This document shows, piece by piece, positions 17,401 to 28,533 of a stretch of 64,000 nucleotides of DNA. The first letter of the stretch is position 1; each line of letters starts with the position of its first letter. Source of the DNA: Peribolospora baueri (taxonomy: Eukaryota > Basidiomycota > Peribolosporomycetes > Peribolosporales > Peribolosporaceae); the NCBI GenBank assembly GCA_029717555.1, contig JAMDHS010000003.1, positions 62,001 through 126,000 of the forward strand, written 5' to 3'. Made by a program: the position numbers and the translations under genes. The notes under the pieces were generated by a model. That model saw only the letters and a list, made by a program, of their open reading frames with translations, did not search any database and was not told the origin of the DNA.

Positions 17401-18213
17401 CGTTTGCAAGCCGTTCAAGCCTAACATATTCTCTCTCCTTGCTTTGGCTGGTCGTGCAGACACCTTTGACGTCATGCACGACATTCCTGGCCTTGTGGAC
17501 CTGATGGGCTATGACCGCTTCGTAGAGACGCTTAACAACCTCTTCCTGTTGGGACACGTGGGTAACAAGGCCGATCCGATCGATGCTGTGTTCGTCTCGC
17601 CTGCTGAACTGATCTGACGTACTGTGTCTCCTTGCTTCGACAGGATGACCACACCAACGAGCCCTCTCATCATATTCCATACCTGTTTGCTATGGTGGGC
17701 AAGGCCGCGCAGACCCAAGAGCGTGTGCGTTCGATCGGCCAGTCGAACTACAACAGCACCGACCGTGGTCTTTCCGGTGAGTACAACGGCATGTCCGCCC
17801 GTCGAGCACGGGAGAGCCCCTCGATCGGACCCGTGGGTTCGCTAACTCCAAATTGGTCTTCTTCTCCGTCTCTCACAGGCAACGAGGACTGTGGTCAAAT
17901 GTCGGCATGGTACCTGTTCAGCTCCTTGGGCATGTATCCCGTGAACCCGGCTTCGGACGAGTACGTGGTCGGCGCGCCCTACTGGGACAAGGCTACGATC
18001 CGGTGGCCTGGAGCAAAAGAGCCTCTGGTCATCGAAGCGGCCGGTGCCGGCGCCACTTCCAAAGGCCTTGTCTACGTAAAGTCGCTCACGGTGAACGGAG
18101 AAGCGGTGGATAAGCCGGTGCTGAAGCACTCGCAGATCGCCAACGGAGGACACATCGTGTTTGAGATGACGGACAAGCCGACGTCTTGGGGAAGCAAGGG
18201 AGTCCTCCCCTGA
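14402..18213 (+). CDS. secreted glycoside hydrolase family 92 alpha-1,2-mannosidase-like protein
   Basis: GH92 enzymes are calcium-dependent exo-alpha-mannosidases. The start ATG 14402 opens a signal peptide (MLMRSMLLAEWTVLLLSALV). Family signatures follow in order: NPMLGNGGDTPNGSGGMIPS, GFQGTHQPAIWMGESGQ, LSFSHDDE, WDTFRAEWNWLILLAPE, MVPPINDTTIQYADRQQGTP, RTLDYAYDDYAVSVIADALG, DDHTNEPSHHIPYLFAMVGK and GNEDCGQMSAWYLFSSLGMY. The product is about 790 residues, normal for fungal GH92, and several Asn-X-Ser/Thr sites suggest glycosylation. The gene has more than ten introns, including a 17-nt exon (16047-16063) and a 9-nt exon (16680-16688) needed to keep the conserved frame. Intron 1 is 14720-14836. 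Substrate preference (alpha-1,2 versus other linkages) cannot be told from sequence alone. The neighbours give no pathway clue. Confidence 0.93.
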
Positions 18214-18912
18214 CGTTTCTCTGGCGGATATAGACATCGATGGAAGGATGGATCGCACAAAGGATTCGTAACTTAACGCGTCCAAGCCTCATGCAGGCTT
18301 CAGCTAGAGTGGCTTTTGGATTGCCCTCGCCTTGGAATGTACATTACGCCTAATCATGCGTAACATATGCATGCATGCTGCATCATGTCACGTCAGGCGC
18401 AAGGTTCGTTTGGCGGGCGGGCGGCCGCTCCCCAATCGATCGATGGATCGTCTGTCTAGATAGAATTCGTCTCCAGCCGTGCTTGACTCGTCAGATTCGT
18501 CGGCAAGAGGTATGAACACGGACACGGACACGGGATGATGGCATGACAGGACAGGACAGACAAGACTGGGAAGAAAACACGACATAAGCGACGACGATGC
18601 TAGCTGGAGATGGGATGGGTACGATGCAAAGAAAGAGGGAGACCGAGGGCGCTCGAAAAGCGGAGCAGCAGAGTTGTTGGGGGAACATTTGGCACCTACA
18701 AGAACGAATGGTGGACCAGCCCGGACGGCGATAGTTGTGTGAGAGAAATCAAGCGTAGGGGTGACGTGACTATGGACCAGGAGAGAGAGAAAGAGACTGA
18801 AAACAATGATGCATGTAGATAGATGAGGTCGACTCGGCATATGTCATATGTATCACGCAAATGTCATACTCCAACGCGATGACGGGCCCGGCCTTATTTC
18901 TATTTTCATTTC
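18214..18912. other. convergent intergenic region GH92 / nucleoporin
   Basis: This 699 bp lies between two convergently transcribed genes, so it should contain only 3' untranslated regions and poly(A) sites. I see no gene. AT-richer patches around 18350-18385 and 18825-18860 would suit 3' ends, but no definite signal can be assigned. Confidence 0.4.
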
Positions 18913-21900
18913 TCATCGCCGCCCCGTACCGCGCCTCCTCAGCGCTTTGATTGGACGGTTTCCAGGAGAAGGGGCATTGCCGCTCGTGCCAGCGCTTCCC
19001 ATATTGAAGAGCGTAGGGCCGCTGCCGCCGCCGCCGGGAGCCATCGAAGTGTCGGGGAGTACTGCTCCGCTAGACGAGGGACTTGCAGCAGCGGGAGTGC
19101 TGGGAGCGAACGGCTGTGGAGAGCCGCCGGGGGTGGCCGGGCTTTGCTGCTGTTGAGACGCGCCAAAGGTGAAAGACGGCCCCGGTCCAGCAGGGGCGGA
19201 ACCTGTACCTTGCCCAAAAGCAAACGGCGAGGTCGGAGCGGACCCGGAGGCGTTGTTCGAAGACGAGCCGAAGGTGAAGTTGAAGGAAGAGCCCGAGTTT
19301 GCCATCGGCGAGGCCTGGGCAGCGGGCGCTGCCTGCCCGGAAAGGCCGCCTGATGAAGACGACGGCTGGCCGAAGGCGCCGGTCCCAAGGGCCGGTTGGG
19401 AAGCCGTCTGAGAAGAGCCAAAGGCGAACGACGACGAGGGAGACGGCTGAGCGGGCGCCGGCGCCGTCGAGCCGAACGAGAAAGGCGCCGCCGGCGAAGA
19501 AGCCGATGTGCCAAACACGCTGCCCGACCCAGATGAAGAAGGCTGAGCCTGACCGACGCCGAAAGCAGACCCGACAGATGGGGCGGAGGCACCGAACGAA
19601 AATGAAGGGCTGGCCGTCGACGAAGGCGGCAAACCTGGACTCGGCGAGGGCTGAGCGAAGGCTCCGCTAGTCGAACCTCCAGAGCCGAAACTGAACGTGG
19701 CGGGCTTGGCGCCGAATGGCGAGGGTGTACCATTAGCAGCCCCCAAACCGGTCGCGGTGGCGGGAGCGGTCGCGCCCGTTGGGCTTTCGTCCATATGAGA
19801 GTCAGAATTAGAACTAGTGGGAGCGCCGAAAGAGAAAGGAGACGACTTGGCTGGCGTAGTCGACGCGGACGGGGCCGGCTCAGAAGGTTTGTCGGCCGTC
19901 TGAGAGCCAAAGGTAGAGCCAGTGGCACCACCACCGAAGGTGAAGCCAGACGGCTTTGCCGGCGTAGTTGACGCGGACTCTGTTTGAGATCCAGAGGTAG
20001 AAGCCCCGGCGACGCCGAAAGCGAATTTGGCGGGTGCGTTCGACTTGTCGGAAGGCTTAGAGTCGGAAGCACTCCCATCCATGCCGAAACCAGAGAGCTT
20101 CGCAGGCGCAGTAGCCGAAGCAGGAGCGGCTGACGCTGCAGGTTTGCCGAAACTGAAAGGGGACGGGGCGCCGGATGCGGCACTGCCAAACACGTTGGTC
20201 GCAGCCGATGACGTCTCCGGCTTTGCTCCGGTGGAGTCGGAAGTCGACATCGAAGGAGCGGCAAAGGAAAAGGCTGGCTTCGACAACGGCTCCGAAGGCT
20301 TGCTGAAGCTGGGAGTAGACGAAGGCAGAGAAGGGGACGGAGTGCCAGACGTGGCGCCGCCTAAGGCGCTGCCTGCGCCCGTCGAGTTGTCGGAAGTGAA
20401 CGTCGGAGGAGCGGCAAACGAAAAGGCTGGCTTCGACGATGGCTGGGACGGCGCGCTGAAGCTGAAAGGAGACGGGGACGGAGACAGAGACGGAGAAGGA
20501 GACGGAGACGGGGACGGGGACGGAGCCGGAGACGAAGGCGGAGCGCTAAACGCGGCGCCGCCGAAGCCGTTTCCTGCGACCGGGGCGGTCTCCGACTTTG
20601 CGCCTGTGCCATCTGACGCGGAAGCCGAAGGTGCCGCGAAGGAGAAAGCCGGCTTCAGTGCTGGCTGGAAAGGTGTCGGCGGTGGGGCCGAGAAGCCGCC
20701 GAAGCTGACCACAGAGGGAGCAGCACCAGAAGCGCCGCCGCCAAAGCCGTTCACTGCGGCCGACGCGACCCCGGTCTCTGCGCCCTTGGACGCCGACGCG
20801 GGCGAGGGAGAGGTACCAAACAAGACGGTCGGCTGGGACGAGGGAGCGGTTGAAGGAGAGAACGAAAGGGATGATGTGGTGGACGTGGCCTCGGAAGGCG
20901 GTGCGACCTGCGTGGGCTTAGAGACCGGTAGCTCGGGTGCAGCAGAAGTCGCAGGGGCCGGCGAGATGGTCGGCTCTTTGGCCGCCGGCACGCCCGTTCT
21001 GGCAAAGATGCTCGTCGTGCTCGTGGGAGCCGATTGGGGCGTCGAGGCCGACGCTTCGACCATGCTGCCTGCAGGCTCACCAGCAGCGGGCGCCGAAGTC
21101 GTTTCAGGAGACGACGACGGGCCGGCAGACGATGGGAGAGCACCTGACGGACCGCTGTCGAGCTTAAAGGTGGGATTGACGGTGAAAGAAGGCAACTCGA
21201 GCTTCTCAAGAGCGGCCTTCGTGGGCAAGCCTTCCTCGTCAAAGTCCTCCTCGTCGTAGAGGTCATCGATGTTCGCCGAGAACGTCTTGCCCTTCCGCGC
21301 TTTACCGTTCGCGCTGGCGCCGGCACCGGCACCACCGCCACCGCGAGCTTCCCTCTGCCGTTCCCGCGCCGAATGCTCGGCAGAAGTCTTCTCGCGGAGG
21401 CTTGACTTTGTCCATTCGGGCCCCGTCTGGTCCGCTTTGCTGATCACCGTGAACGGCGCCTTCTCCTGCGACCGGGACTCGGCGGCGACCTTCTTCTCTT
21501 CATCCGAGGACTCGGAGGATACGATCATGGCGACTTCACGAAGCGGAGTTGGGTGAAGCGGGTTGGTGGACCCGGAAAGCTTGTTCATCTGGTACTCCCT
21601 CCGACGCTCGGCGGCGGCGGCGCGACTTTGCCCCTTCTGCGGCTTCTTGCCTAACCGCTTCGTCGACGACGGGCCGTTCGCGCGCTCTTCGGTTCCGGCT
21701 GGCTTGGGACCCTGCTCCTCCGTTGTCGTCGGCTGCGGCGTTCCCGCCGGTTCGGTCTCTGCCATATTCACCTCCGACGGCCCCTCCTCCTCAGCCAGCG
21801 ATTCCATTTCTTCCTGGGGCGGCGGCGCCACCTCCGGCTGTGACTCTTTCCGCTCCCCCGACGCGGTCGGCCGAGACGGCCCCGCCTCCCGGTCCTCCTC

Positions 21901-23651
21901 CATCTCGTCGCCAACCGTCGACGGCTTCCCCTCCTCAGCGGTCCTCCGCGACGTCGCTTTGTCCACGTCCTTCTGCTCCGTAGACTCATCGCCGGACGTC
22001 ACCTTGGCGAGTTCCAACAAATCTTTCTGTCGCTGGCGCCGATACTCCTCCTTCTGTCGCTTCTCCCGAGCATAGGCATCCCTCACGGCGTACGGGGCGA
22101 TAGCGGTCCGGAACGTGACATTGAGATTGCTCGTGTCATGCGATCTCTTGTCATGGGTCACCGTGTCATGAGACAACCTGGCCTTTGATCGCCCCGGCAC
22201 CGTCCTCTGTCGACGGACCAAAAATTCAGAATCAGCATTCTCGTCTCCGCTGTTACCGATTCGAGCCTGGACGTCACTCACCTCCCGGCGAGACGTCTGC
22301 TCCTCAGGATACAGAGACTCCAAGAATGACAAGATCCTCTCCGCTTCGTTTTGAGGTGGCGGTTGCTGAGGGGCTGTGGAAATGAGGATCAAAGGGGGGG
22401 AGGGCAGCGAAGAATAGAAGGACAGGTCAGCATGAAGAGCAGACGCTCAGTCTCGCTATGTGGACCCCACCACAGTACTTACTTCGCCTCGCTTCTGCCT
22501 CCTCCTTGTCGATGAAGCCAAACTCTGGGTCCCAAATTCGTCGCCGTTTCTTGGAGGGCGTCTGTGAGCGAGAAAATAGACAACGTGAGAAGGGACGCTT
22601 AAAAAAGATCGACAGAAGCACCGCGGCTGCGTGGGAGCTCGAGCGGGGACCGTATGCACGAACGGACGACACTCACGAGGTCGGTAAGGTATAACATCGG
22701 AGGGCTAGGAGGGCGCTTGCCGAGTTGCGGCGTCATAGAGTCTATACGATAGAGCGATGAGCGGTCGCTCCGAGAGACGTACGGCGAGGCGGAGGGCGAG
22801 GTGGTGAGCAAGCGTGGAGACGAGCGGTCGTTCCGGGAGACGTAGGGCGAAAGCGAACGCGAGGGCGAGGGCGAAAGGGAGAGCAAGCGCGGAGACGACA
22901 AAGACCGCGTGGGTGATTTTCCCATGCTCCTTCTGGAGGAGGACGTAGGTAGGGTGTGGAGATGACCTTCGCTGATCGGCCGAAGCGTTTGAGAGCTCTG
23001 TGACGTGGGCAGGTCGAGGAAGGACCGACTATTGGTTAGCCGTTGCTTTCGAGAGCTCTCTGGCGTGGCGGTGGCGGAGATGCGAGGAGGCGGAGGCGGA
23101 GGCGGGGAGAGAGGACGGGATGAGGTGGGGCGAGCGGCGTCGTGGCGGCCGAGGCCAAGGCCATGGCGGGGGCCGCGGCCATCGTCGGGGAAGGCGCCGG
23201 GGAAGGACCTCCCGGCGAGCTGTCGGAGGGAAGACGAAGACGGAAGGGGAGCGCTGGCTGGAGGCGCGGTGGTGTTGGTGTTGGTGTTGGTGTTGGTGTT
23301 GGTGTTGGTGTTGGTGTTGATGTCGGTGCTGGACTTTGCGTCAGCGGCGGGCGCAGTCGCAGTCGCAGTCGAAGCCGCCGTGCTCTCGATGTCGATGTCG
23401 TTCGTGCTCCAGCTCGGCTTGAGCCTCCGCGTAAAGGCCCTTCCAAGCCGGCCGAGCACGCCGCCGAGCGCCTCGCTCGCCTTGCCCGTCTTGCCCTTGC
23501 CCGTCTTGCCCGTCTTCTGTGGCCTCTGCTGGGCGGAGTAAGGCGCGGGCCTGGAGGACTTGTGTCGGCCCGACACGAGCGTTCGCGACGGACCCGAGGA
23601 GGGCGCGGTGGCCTCGGTGGCGTTGGAGATTGTCCCGGAAGGGGTGCTCAT
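18913..23651 (-). CDS. FG-repeat nucleoporin (Nup1/Nup60/Nup153-like)
   Basis: A nuclear pore basket or channel protein. Exons: 22677-23651, 22483-22561, 22282-22373, 18913-22206, giving 1,479 residues from ATG 23651. The N-terminus has a basic segment (EALGGVLGRLGRAFTRRLK) that could form a membrane-binding amphipathic helix, as in Nup1 and Nup60. The middle is Ser/Arg-rich, followed by a motif region (KKRRRIWDPEFGFIDKEEAE). The last exon has an acidic/basic charged part, then dozens of FSFG, FxFG and FG repeats spaced by Ser/Pro/Ala/Thr-rich sequence. The C-terminus ends in a basic tail (RPIKALRRRGTGRR), resembling the importin-binding ends of Nup1-type proteins. A simple (NT)8 run (23271-23318) and an SPSPSP run (about 20465-20525) are encoded by tandem repeats. 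The exact orthologue is uncertain because FG repeats evolve quickly; that it is an FG nucleoporin is clear. The 75-nt intron 22207-22281 contains no in-frame stop. Confidence 0.88.
23271..23318 (+). repeat. hexanucleotide microsatellite (GGTGTT)8
   Basis: Eight perfect GGTGTT units lie inside exon 1 of the nucleoporin. On the coding (minus) strand they read as an alternating Asn-Thr run. The repeat should vary in length between strains. Perfect repetition is seen directly. Confidence 0.95.
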
Positions 23652-24994
23652 CGCGATGGGCGATGCGGCGAAGGGCGCGTTACGTGAGGACAGGGGCGAA
23701 AGGGGCCGCGGGAGGGGGGGAGGGCGCGAGGGAAAGGAGAAAGAGGGGCGAGGAGGAGAGGAGTGGCGGAGGGAAGGAGGAGGAGGTGCTAGAGGCGGAG
23801 AAGGAAGCGTTCGTTGAGTCCAAGTTGTCGTGGCTCGATATCGAGGCCGACGTTGATCGTCGTTGTCGTTGTCGCTCGTCGTCTTCGTGTCGACCGTGGC
23901 GAGGAAAAAGGGACAATCGGCGCGCGGCCAGACACGGACGGTGGCGGATGATGCGCCTCGGTCATAACCCTAACTCGCATCCACATGCCCGCTCCGATTT
24001 GTCGTCCTCGGCGTCCTTGCGGGGTTATCTGAACAACGACGATACCCGCACTCGGCGGACTCGAGGTCGGACGGGACTTGACGGACGAAACAGCCGCTTA
24101 CGCGATGAGCAGACAGAAGGTAGAGAGCGAGAGCGAGAGAAGGCGACAAGCATTCATTATCAAGAGGTGACGAGCGCAGGAGGCAGGGTGGGAGGCACAC
24201 GAAGGCAGGAGCGACGAGCGAGAGCTCCCTCCCGTCATCCCTCCCTCCCTCCGTCTATCCGTCCATTCACCCGCAACGATCAGGATCGGGCGGGGCGGGG
24301 CGGCGCTTCGGCAAGCAAGCAAACGAGGACTCAAACAAAAGGCGACGGACAAGCCGACCGAAAGAGAGGCGGGGAAGCGGACGAATGTGCCGGCACGGGT
24401 GTTGTGTCAAAAAGACAAGACAATGGGGCCGGCGCGGCGCTGAGGGCCTGGGGAATAGGATAGAAGGACAGGCGGGGTGGGTGGGCGAAGAAGGCGAGGG
24501 GAAACCAACGATGACGACGAAGCTACAAAGCGTTCCGCGACTTTTTGACAGGGTCGCGATGAAAAACAGCAGAAGGAGAAGAAAAAACACTGGGGAAGAG
24601 AAAAGACAACCCGACACAAGCCGGCCGGCTTGGAGGACATGAGAACGAAACGAAAACGTGCAGGAGAGGAACGGGCGCAAGCGCTGAAAGAACGCGAAGC
24701 AAATCGGACGACGGGAAATGGATGTGGATGTGAAGAGGAGGCAGAATGCGAAAGGTAGCGGAAATGGGATGACGAGCCCCGGACTTGGTGGCTGGTTGCG
24801 AGAATGGGAATGAGACTGGGAATTGGAATGAGAATTGGAAATAAAAACGGAAGGGGGCAGAAAACACGAACGGGACGGGGTCGAGCGGAGACGAAAGAAA
24901 ACCCAAAGAGATGATGGAAAAGAAGAAAGAAGAGACGGAAGCGAAAACACCGGGCGTGTAGCTCAGAGCCGACGACGACGGCAAGGACGGCGAT
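23652..24994. other. intergenic spacer CHS7 3' end / nucleoporin 5' end
   Basis: This 1.34 kb spacer lies between two minus-strand genes. It must contain the nucleoporin promoter and the CHS7 3' end. The sequence is purine-rich on the plus strand, with many GGA/GAA tracts around 23700-23800 and 24830-24950. Long frames here are low-complexity and show no domain. Confidence 0.4.
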
Positions 24995-26655
24995 TTAGTA
25001 CGGCAAGTCGTCCCATGAGTCTGCGTTGCGTCGCGTAAAGACAAAAGGGGGACAGGCCGTATAAACCAGGCATCTTAAGCACTGCAGGCCGAACGACGTC
25101 CCCTCGCGGACACGAACGACCGACAACTCACCCTCCGTGATGCTCCGCCAGGCAAAGTACAGCGCTGTGACGCTGAGCGTCTGTAGAGCGGTGGCTACAA
25201 AGGCGCCGTCGACCTTGCGGTTCGTGTTCTCGCAGATGGTTTTGGAGAGGAGGAAGGTGTCGAGCTCGGAGAGAACGAAGAAGACGAGGGTCACGAGGAA
25301 GAAAACTGCGCGGGGGAAGACGGCGGGGATGGGACAGAAGGCTGAGCATGTGACGGTGACGCGCCAGACCGCCGCTGGCCGCCGATCCCACCACTCACTC
25401 AACGGCTTGTTCTCCTTGAGCACGCCTAAGACGACACAGCCGATGACGACCGCATAGAGGAGCACGGCGACGAGAGGCCAAACAAGGACGATGCTGAACA
25501 GCACCGCCGAGTGGAGCTCTCCGACGTCGCTGGCGGAGACGCGGAAAAAGTTGGTGAAGCCGAAGGCAATGTCGAGGCAGACGTAGAGTGACCCGCCAAA
25601 GAGAATGAGATACGTGCCCGCAAAGGGAACGAGGGAGGCCATCGTACCGTCTTCGATGAATTGGGTCGAGATGACGGCGTTGGCGAACAAGGCTGCGCGG
25701 AGAGAGGGGACGGGAGCGAAGACGTAAATAAGCTCGAAGTGCGGCTCGTAGAGAGGACGACAGCCGACGGTGACGGTAGAGAAAAAAGCAAAACTCACCC
25801 CAGAAGAGGGAGACGGTGAGCGCGAGCTGGACGGCCGTGATCGCGGCGATGGCAGTGGTGCCCTGCTCGAGGAAAGATCCAGTGGTGAAGATCTGCAAGA
25901 CGAGGATGACGAAGTAGGTCGCCAGGAAGACTCGGAACTCTGTCCGTCCTGCGAGAATGGCACGTGGGAGCCGAGAAGATTGGAAGATGAGATGGACAGA
26001 CCATGACCGTCAGCCGGGCCTGAGTGGGACTCGAGTTGACGAGCCGAGAGAGGAGCGATCCGACGTACCGACGGCGGCGACTCGGAGGGTGGCTCGAGCG
26101 ATCAGTCCAGCGACGACAATGGCGGACACGGCAGAGAAAACGATTTGTGCTGCACGTCGGCACAAAGCAAGGAGTAAGCGAGCGACCAAGGTCAAATGAG
26201 CTCCTTGCTCGCTTGATGATGCGACGACGAGCACCGTCAAGCCGAGCCAAACGGACCGGGGCAAACGAGAGAGACTCACCGACGTTGCCATCGCCCAAGC
26301 CTTGCGCCACCCTCGGAATGGCGCACACAGGATCGACGCCGACGCCGGCCTGGAGGATGCCAGCATTGATGTCTGGCGTAAACGACTGGTTGGGCGTTGA
26401 CGCTGTCAGGCCCAATGCCGCGCTGTGTCGTTCGATGAAATGGGACGCGCGGTTACCACGGGTGGCGAGACGGTCAGCGGAGATGACGCGGCGCTGTTTA
26501 CGACAGCGACCCTTGAACGCTAGGACCGTCCCTAGCCCGACCTACGCGCACACTCACAATTCTCGCTGATCCAGCAGCTGCCTGAAGAAGAGGTTGCACA
26601 CGGGGAAGCTGGGCACGTTGCGACAAAGGGTGCCAAAGTCGCCGTACCGGGTCAT
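24995..26655 (-). CDS. CHS7: chitin synthase export chaperone (Chs7 family)
   Basis: Chs7 is a multi-pass ER membrane chaperone needed for exit of class IV-type chitin synthase (Chs3) to the cell surface. The protein begins MTRYGDFGTLCRNVPSFPVC, matching the family N-terminus, and seven exons join cleanly. Conserved parts include VDPVCAIPRVAQGLGDGNV, TTGSFLEQGTTAIAAITAVQ, STQFIEDGTMASLVPF, CLDIAFGFTNFF and SKTICENTNRKVDGAFVATA. The last exon restores the characteristic C-terminal ITEDSWDDLPY. About seven hydrophobic segments are visible, as expected. Length is about 320-330 residues, normal for the family. Each intron has a GT donor, and the exon phases agree throughout. No chitin synthase gene lies in this window. 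Confidence 0.93.
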
Positions 26656-28533
26656 TGTGGAGTGGGGGGGATGAAACGGAGGGAGGAAGGAGTGGGTGGG
26701 TGGATGGGTGGATGGCCAACGACGGCCGGATCAGTCTAGTCCTTTTCCTCGCTTCCTTTGTTCTCGCAAACTTGGCGAGTTGTCGGGTATCGGGTATTGG
26801 AGCTTGCCGTCGCGCGACACGGAGAACAGGTATTGGAAGACCTTTGTCGCTAGCGACCGGGGGGGGGGGAAGGGGGGGTGGTATCCTGACGTCGAAGAGG
26901 GAGGAGGGAGCGCTTAGACTACGCGAGTCGGAGAGAAATGGAAAGGGTGGAGGTAGAGGACGTCGAAGAGATTGGTGAGGTGGAAAGATGGGGTACGAGG
27001 ATGCGGATGGAGGCCGAAGGAAGCAAGGACGGACGGCAGGGCAAGACAGGTCATTTCCCGTGACCGGCCAGGAGGCGCGTCGGACGACGCGGATGACGAG
27101 GAGGAAATGAAGCGAAGGCGGTCAGAGCAGGAAAAAAAGGGGAGGCGAGACAATTCGGCGTGCGGGGGACGATCGATGTGTTGTTCATTAATGAGCGGAC
27201 GCAAAAGGGGGGAAGCAGGGTGGATGAATGGAATGGAGGACGAGTGAAGGGACGAGGTCGCGTCAGCTCAACGCGATGACCCGTCCGGTCGGTCAAAGGG
27301 CGCGCGAAACTCACTCGTTGTTCACGTCGTCCTGCGCGAACAATAGATGGAATGGTGGGGGGAAGGCCGGGAGGGCCAAAGGTGGGGGAGGTTGGTCGTG
27401 CGTTCGTTTGTCTGCGGCCTTGCGTCGTCTCGTCTCGTCTCTTCGTCTCGTCTCTTCTCGACCGGGGAGCTGGTGAGGAACGGGGAGGTGGTGGAGATGA
27501 GACGGCGAGGTGGAGACGAGGGCCGACGGAGACGGAGACGGAGACGGAGCTGGCTATACTATGTGCCATAGGCTTCGACGGAGAAGGAACTGGAACTACG
27601 GGCGCGTAACTAACTAACTTACCTTGGCTAGTCTAGTCGACTTGTATTCCCTTGCCGCTTGCACTTGCACTCGCACTCGCACTCGCACTTGCCCTCGCCC
27701 TTGTTCTAATCGCCGCCCCGTCGTTATGGACCTGCTGCAGCCCGCAGCGCCTTTGCGATATTGAAATAAAACCTGCAGCTTGCGTTGCGCGACGCCGCAT
27801 TTCTCTCTGCACTCCTCCTCCCTCTCTCTGCGAACACCGACGGCGGCTCTGGCCGGTTCCAGTTCAAGGCAGCGAGCGATGCAGGCCACCACGCTCGCGC
27901 ACGCTGTTACTCTACATACATACAAGACGTACGGCGACTCGACTCGACCCGAGCCGTTGGTGCCACTCTACCTCTACCCTGTTCGGTGGAGCCTGGCTCG
28001 TGCGCCCCCCGCTCGCCTTTGGTCCCCTCCGCTCGGCTGAAGGTGAAAAGAAATAAGGTGCTGCGGCCAGGCACGGCGTGAGTGTACCTCACGTGGACAC
28101 TCGGCTCGGCTTGTCCGTGCGAGTGTGAGCCGCGGCGTTGCTTAAGCTTGCCGAGGTCAGCAAAGCAGGGGCGAAGAGAGCACGACCCTTGTCCTTGATC
28201 TCTCTGCTCTGCTCGCACATGCGGTTGGGCAGGACCGGACCGAGACACGACAAGTTTCATCGCTGCCGAGGGACGACAGATGTATCGCACCGATGACGCG
28301 GCGGGCGCTCGCGGTAGTGATGATATATGATAAATAACGACTCGAGGACGGACGGCGCGAGGATACCGCGATGAACATGCGAGCCGGACATCGGTGCGCC
28401 GACGTAGATAGATAGATAGATAGAAGAGGCGATGACGATTCTAGTGATTAAAAAAAAAAAGAAAAAAGAGAAAAAACCCATGGAGGTCGAAGCCACTCTT
28501 CGACACCAGCCAGCGCCGGCCCATATCTGCACC
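26656..28533. other. intergenic region SIS isomerase 3' / CHS7 5'
   Basis: This 1.9 kb stretch should hold the CHS7 promoter and the 3' end of the SIS gene. It contains homopolymer G tracts (26859-26880), GACGGA-type tracts (about 27525-27550), a GCACTC-like array (27655-27702) and short GATA repeats (about 28405-28424). Reading frames here are low-complexity and have no recognisable product. Confidence 0.45.
27655..27702 (+). repeat. imperfect GCACTC/GCACTT hexanucleotide array
   Basis: About seven to eight degenerate copies of a GCACTY-like hexamer occur in tandem. It lies in a non-coding stretch and is likely ordinary replication-slippage sequence. Confidence 0.7.

Noticed and set aside
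20027-21259. 410-codon plus-strand open frame
   Set aside because: It is antisense to the FG-repeat exon of the nucleoporin and arises from biased GC-rich codons. Its Ala/Gly/Glu-rich product is the mirror of the repeats and has no domain.
23519-24463. 314-codon plus-strand open frame upstream of the nucleoporin
   Set aside because: Arg/Gly/Glu-rich product of purine-rich simple sequence, partly antisense to nucleoporin exon 1; no recognisable domain.
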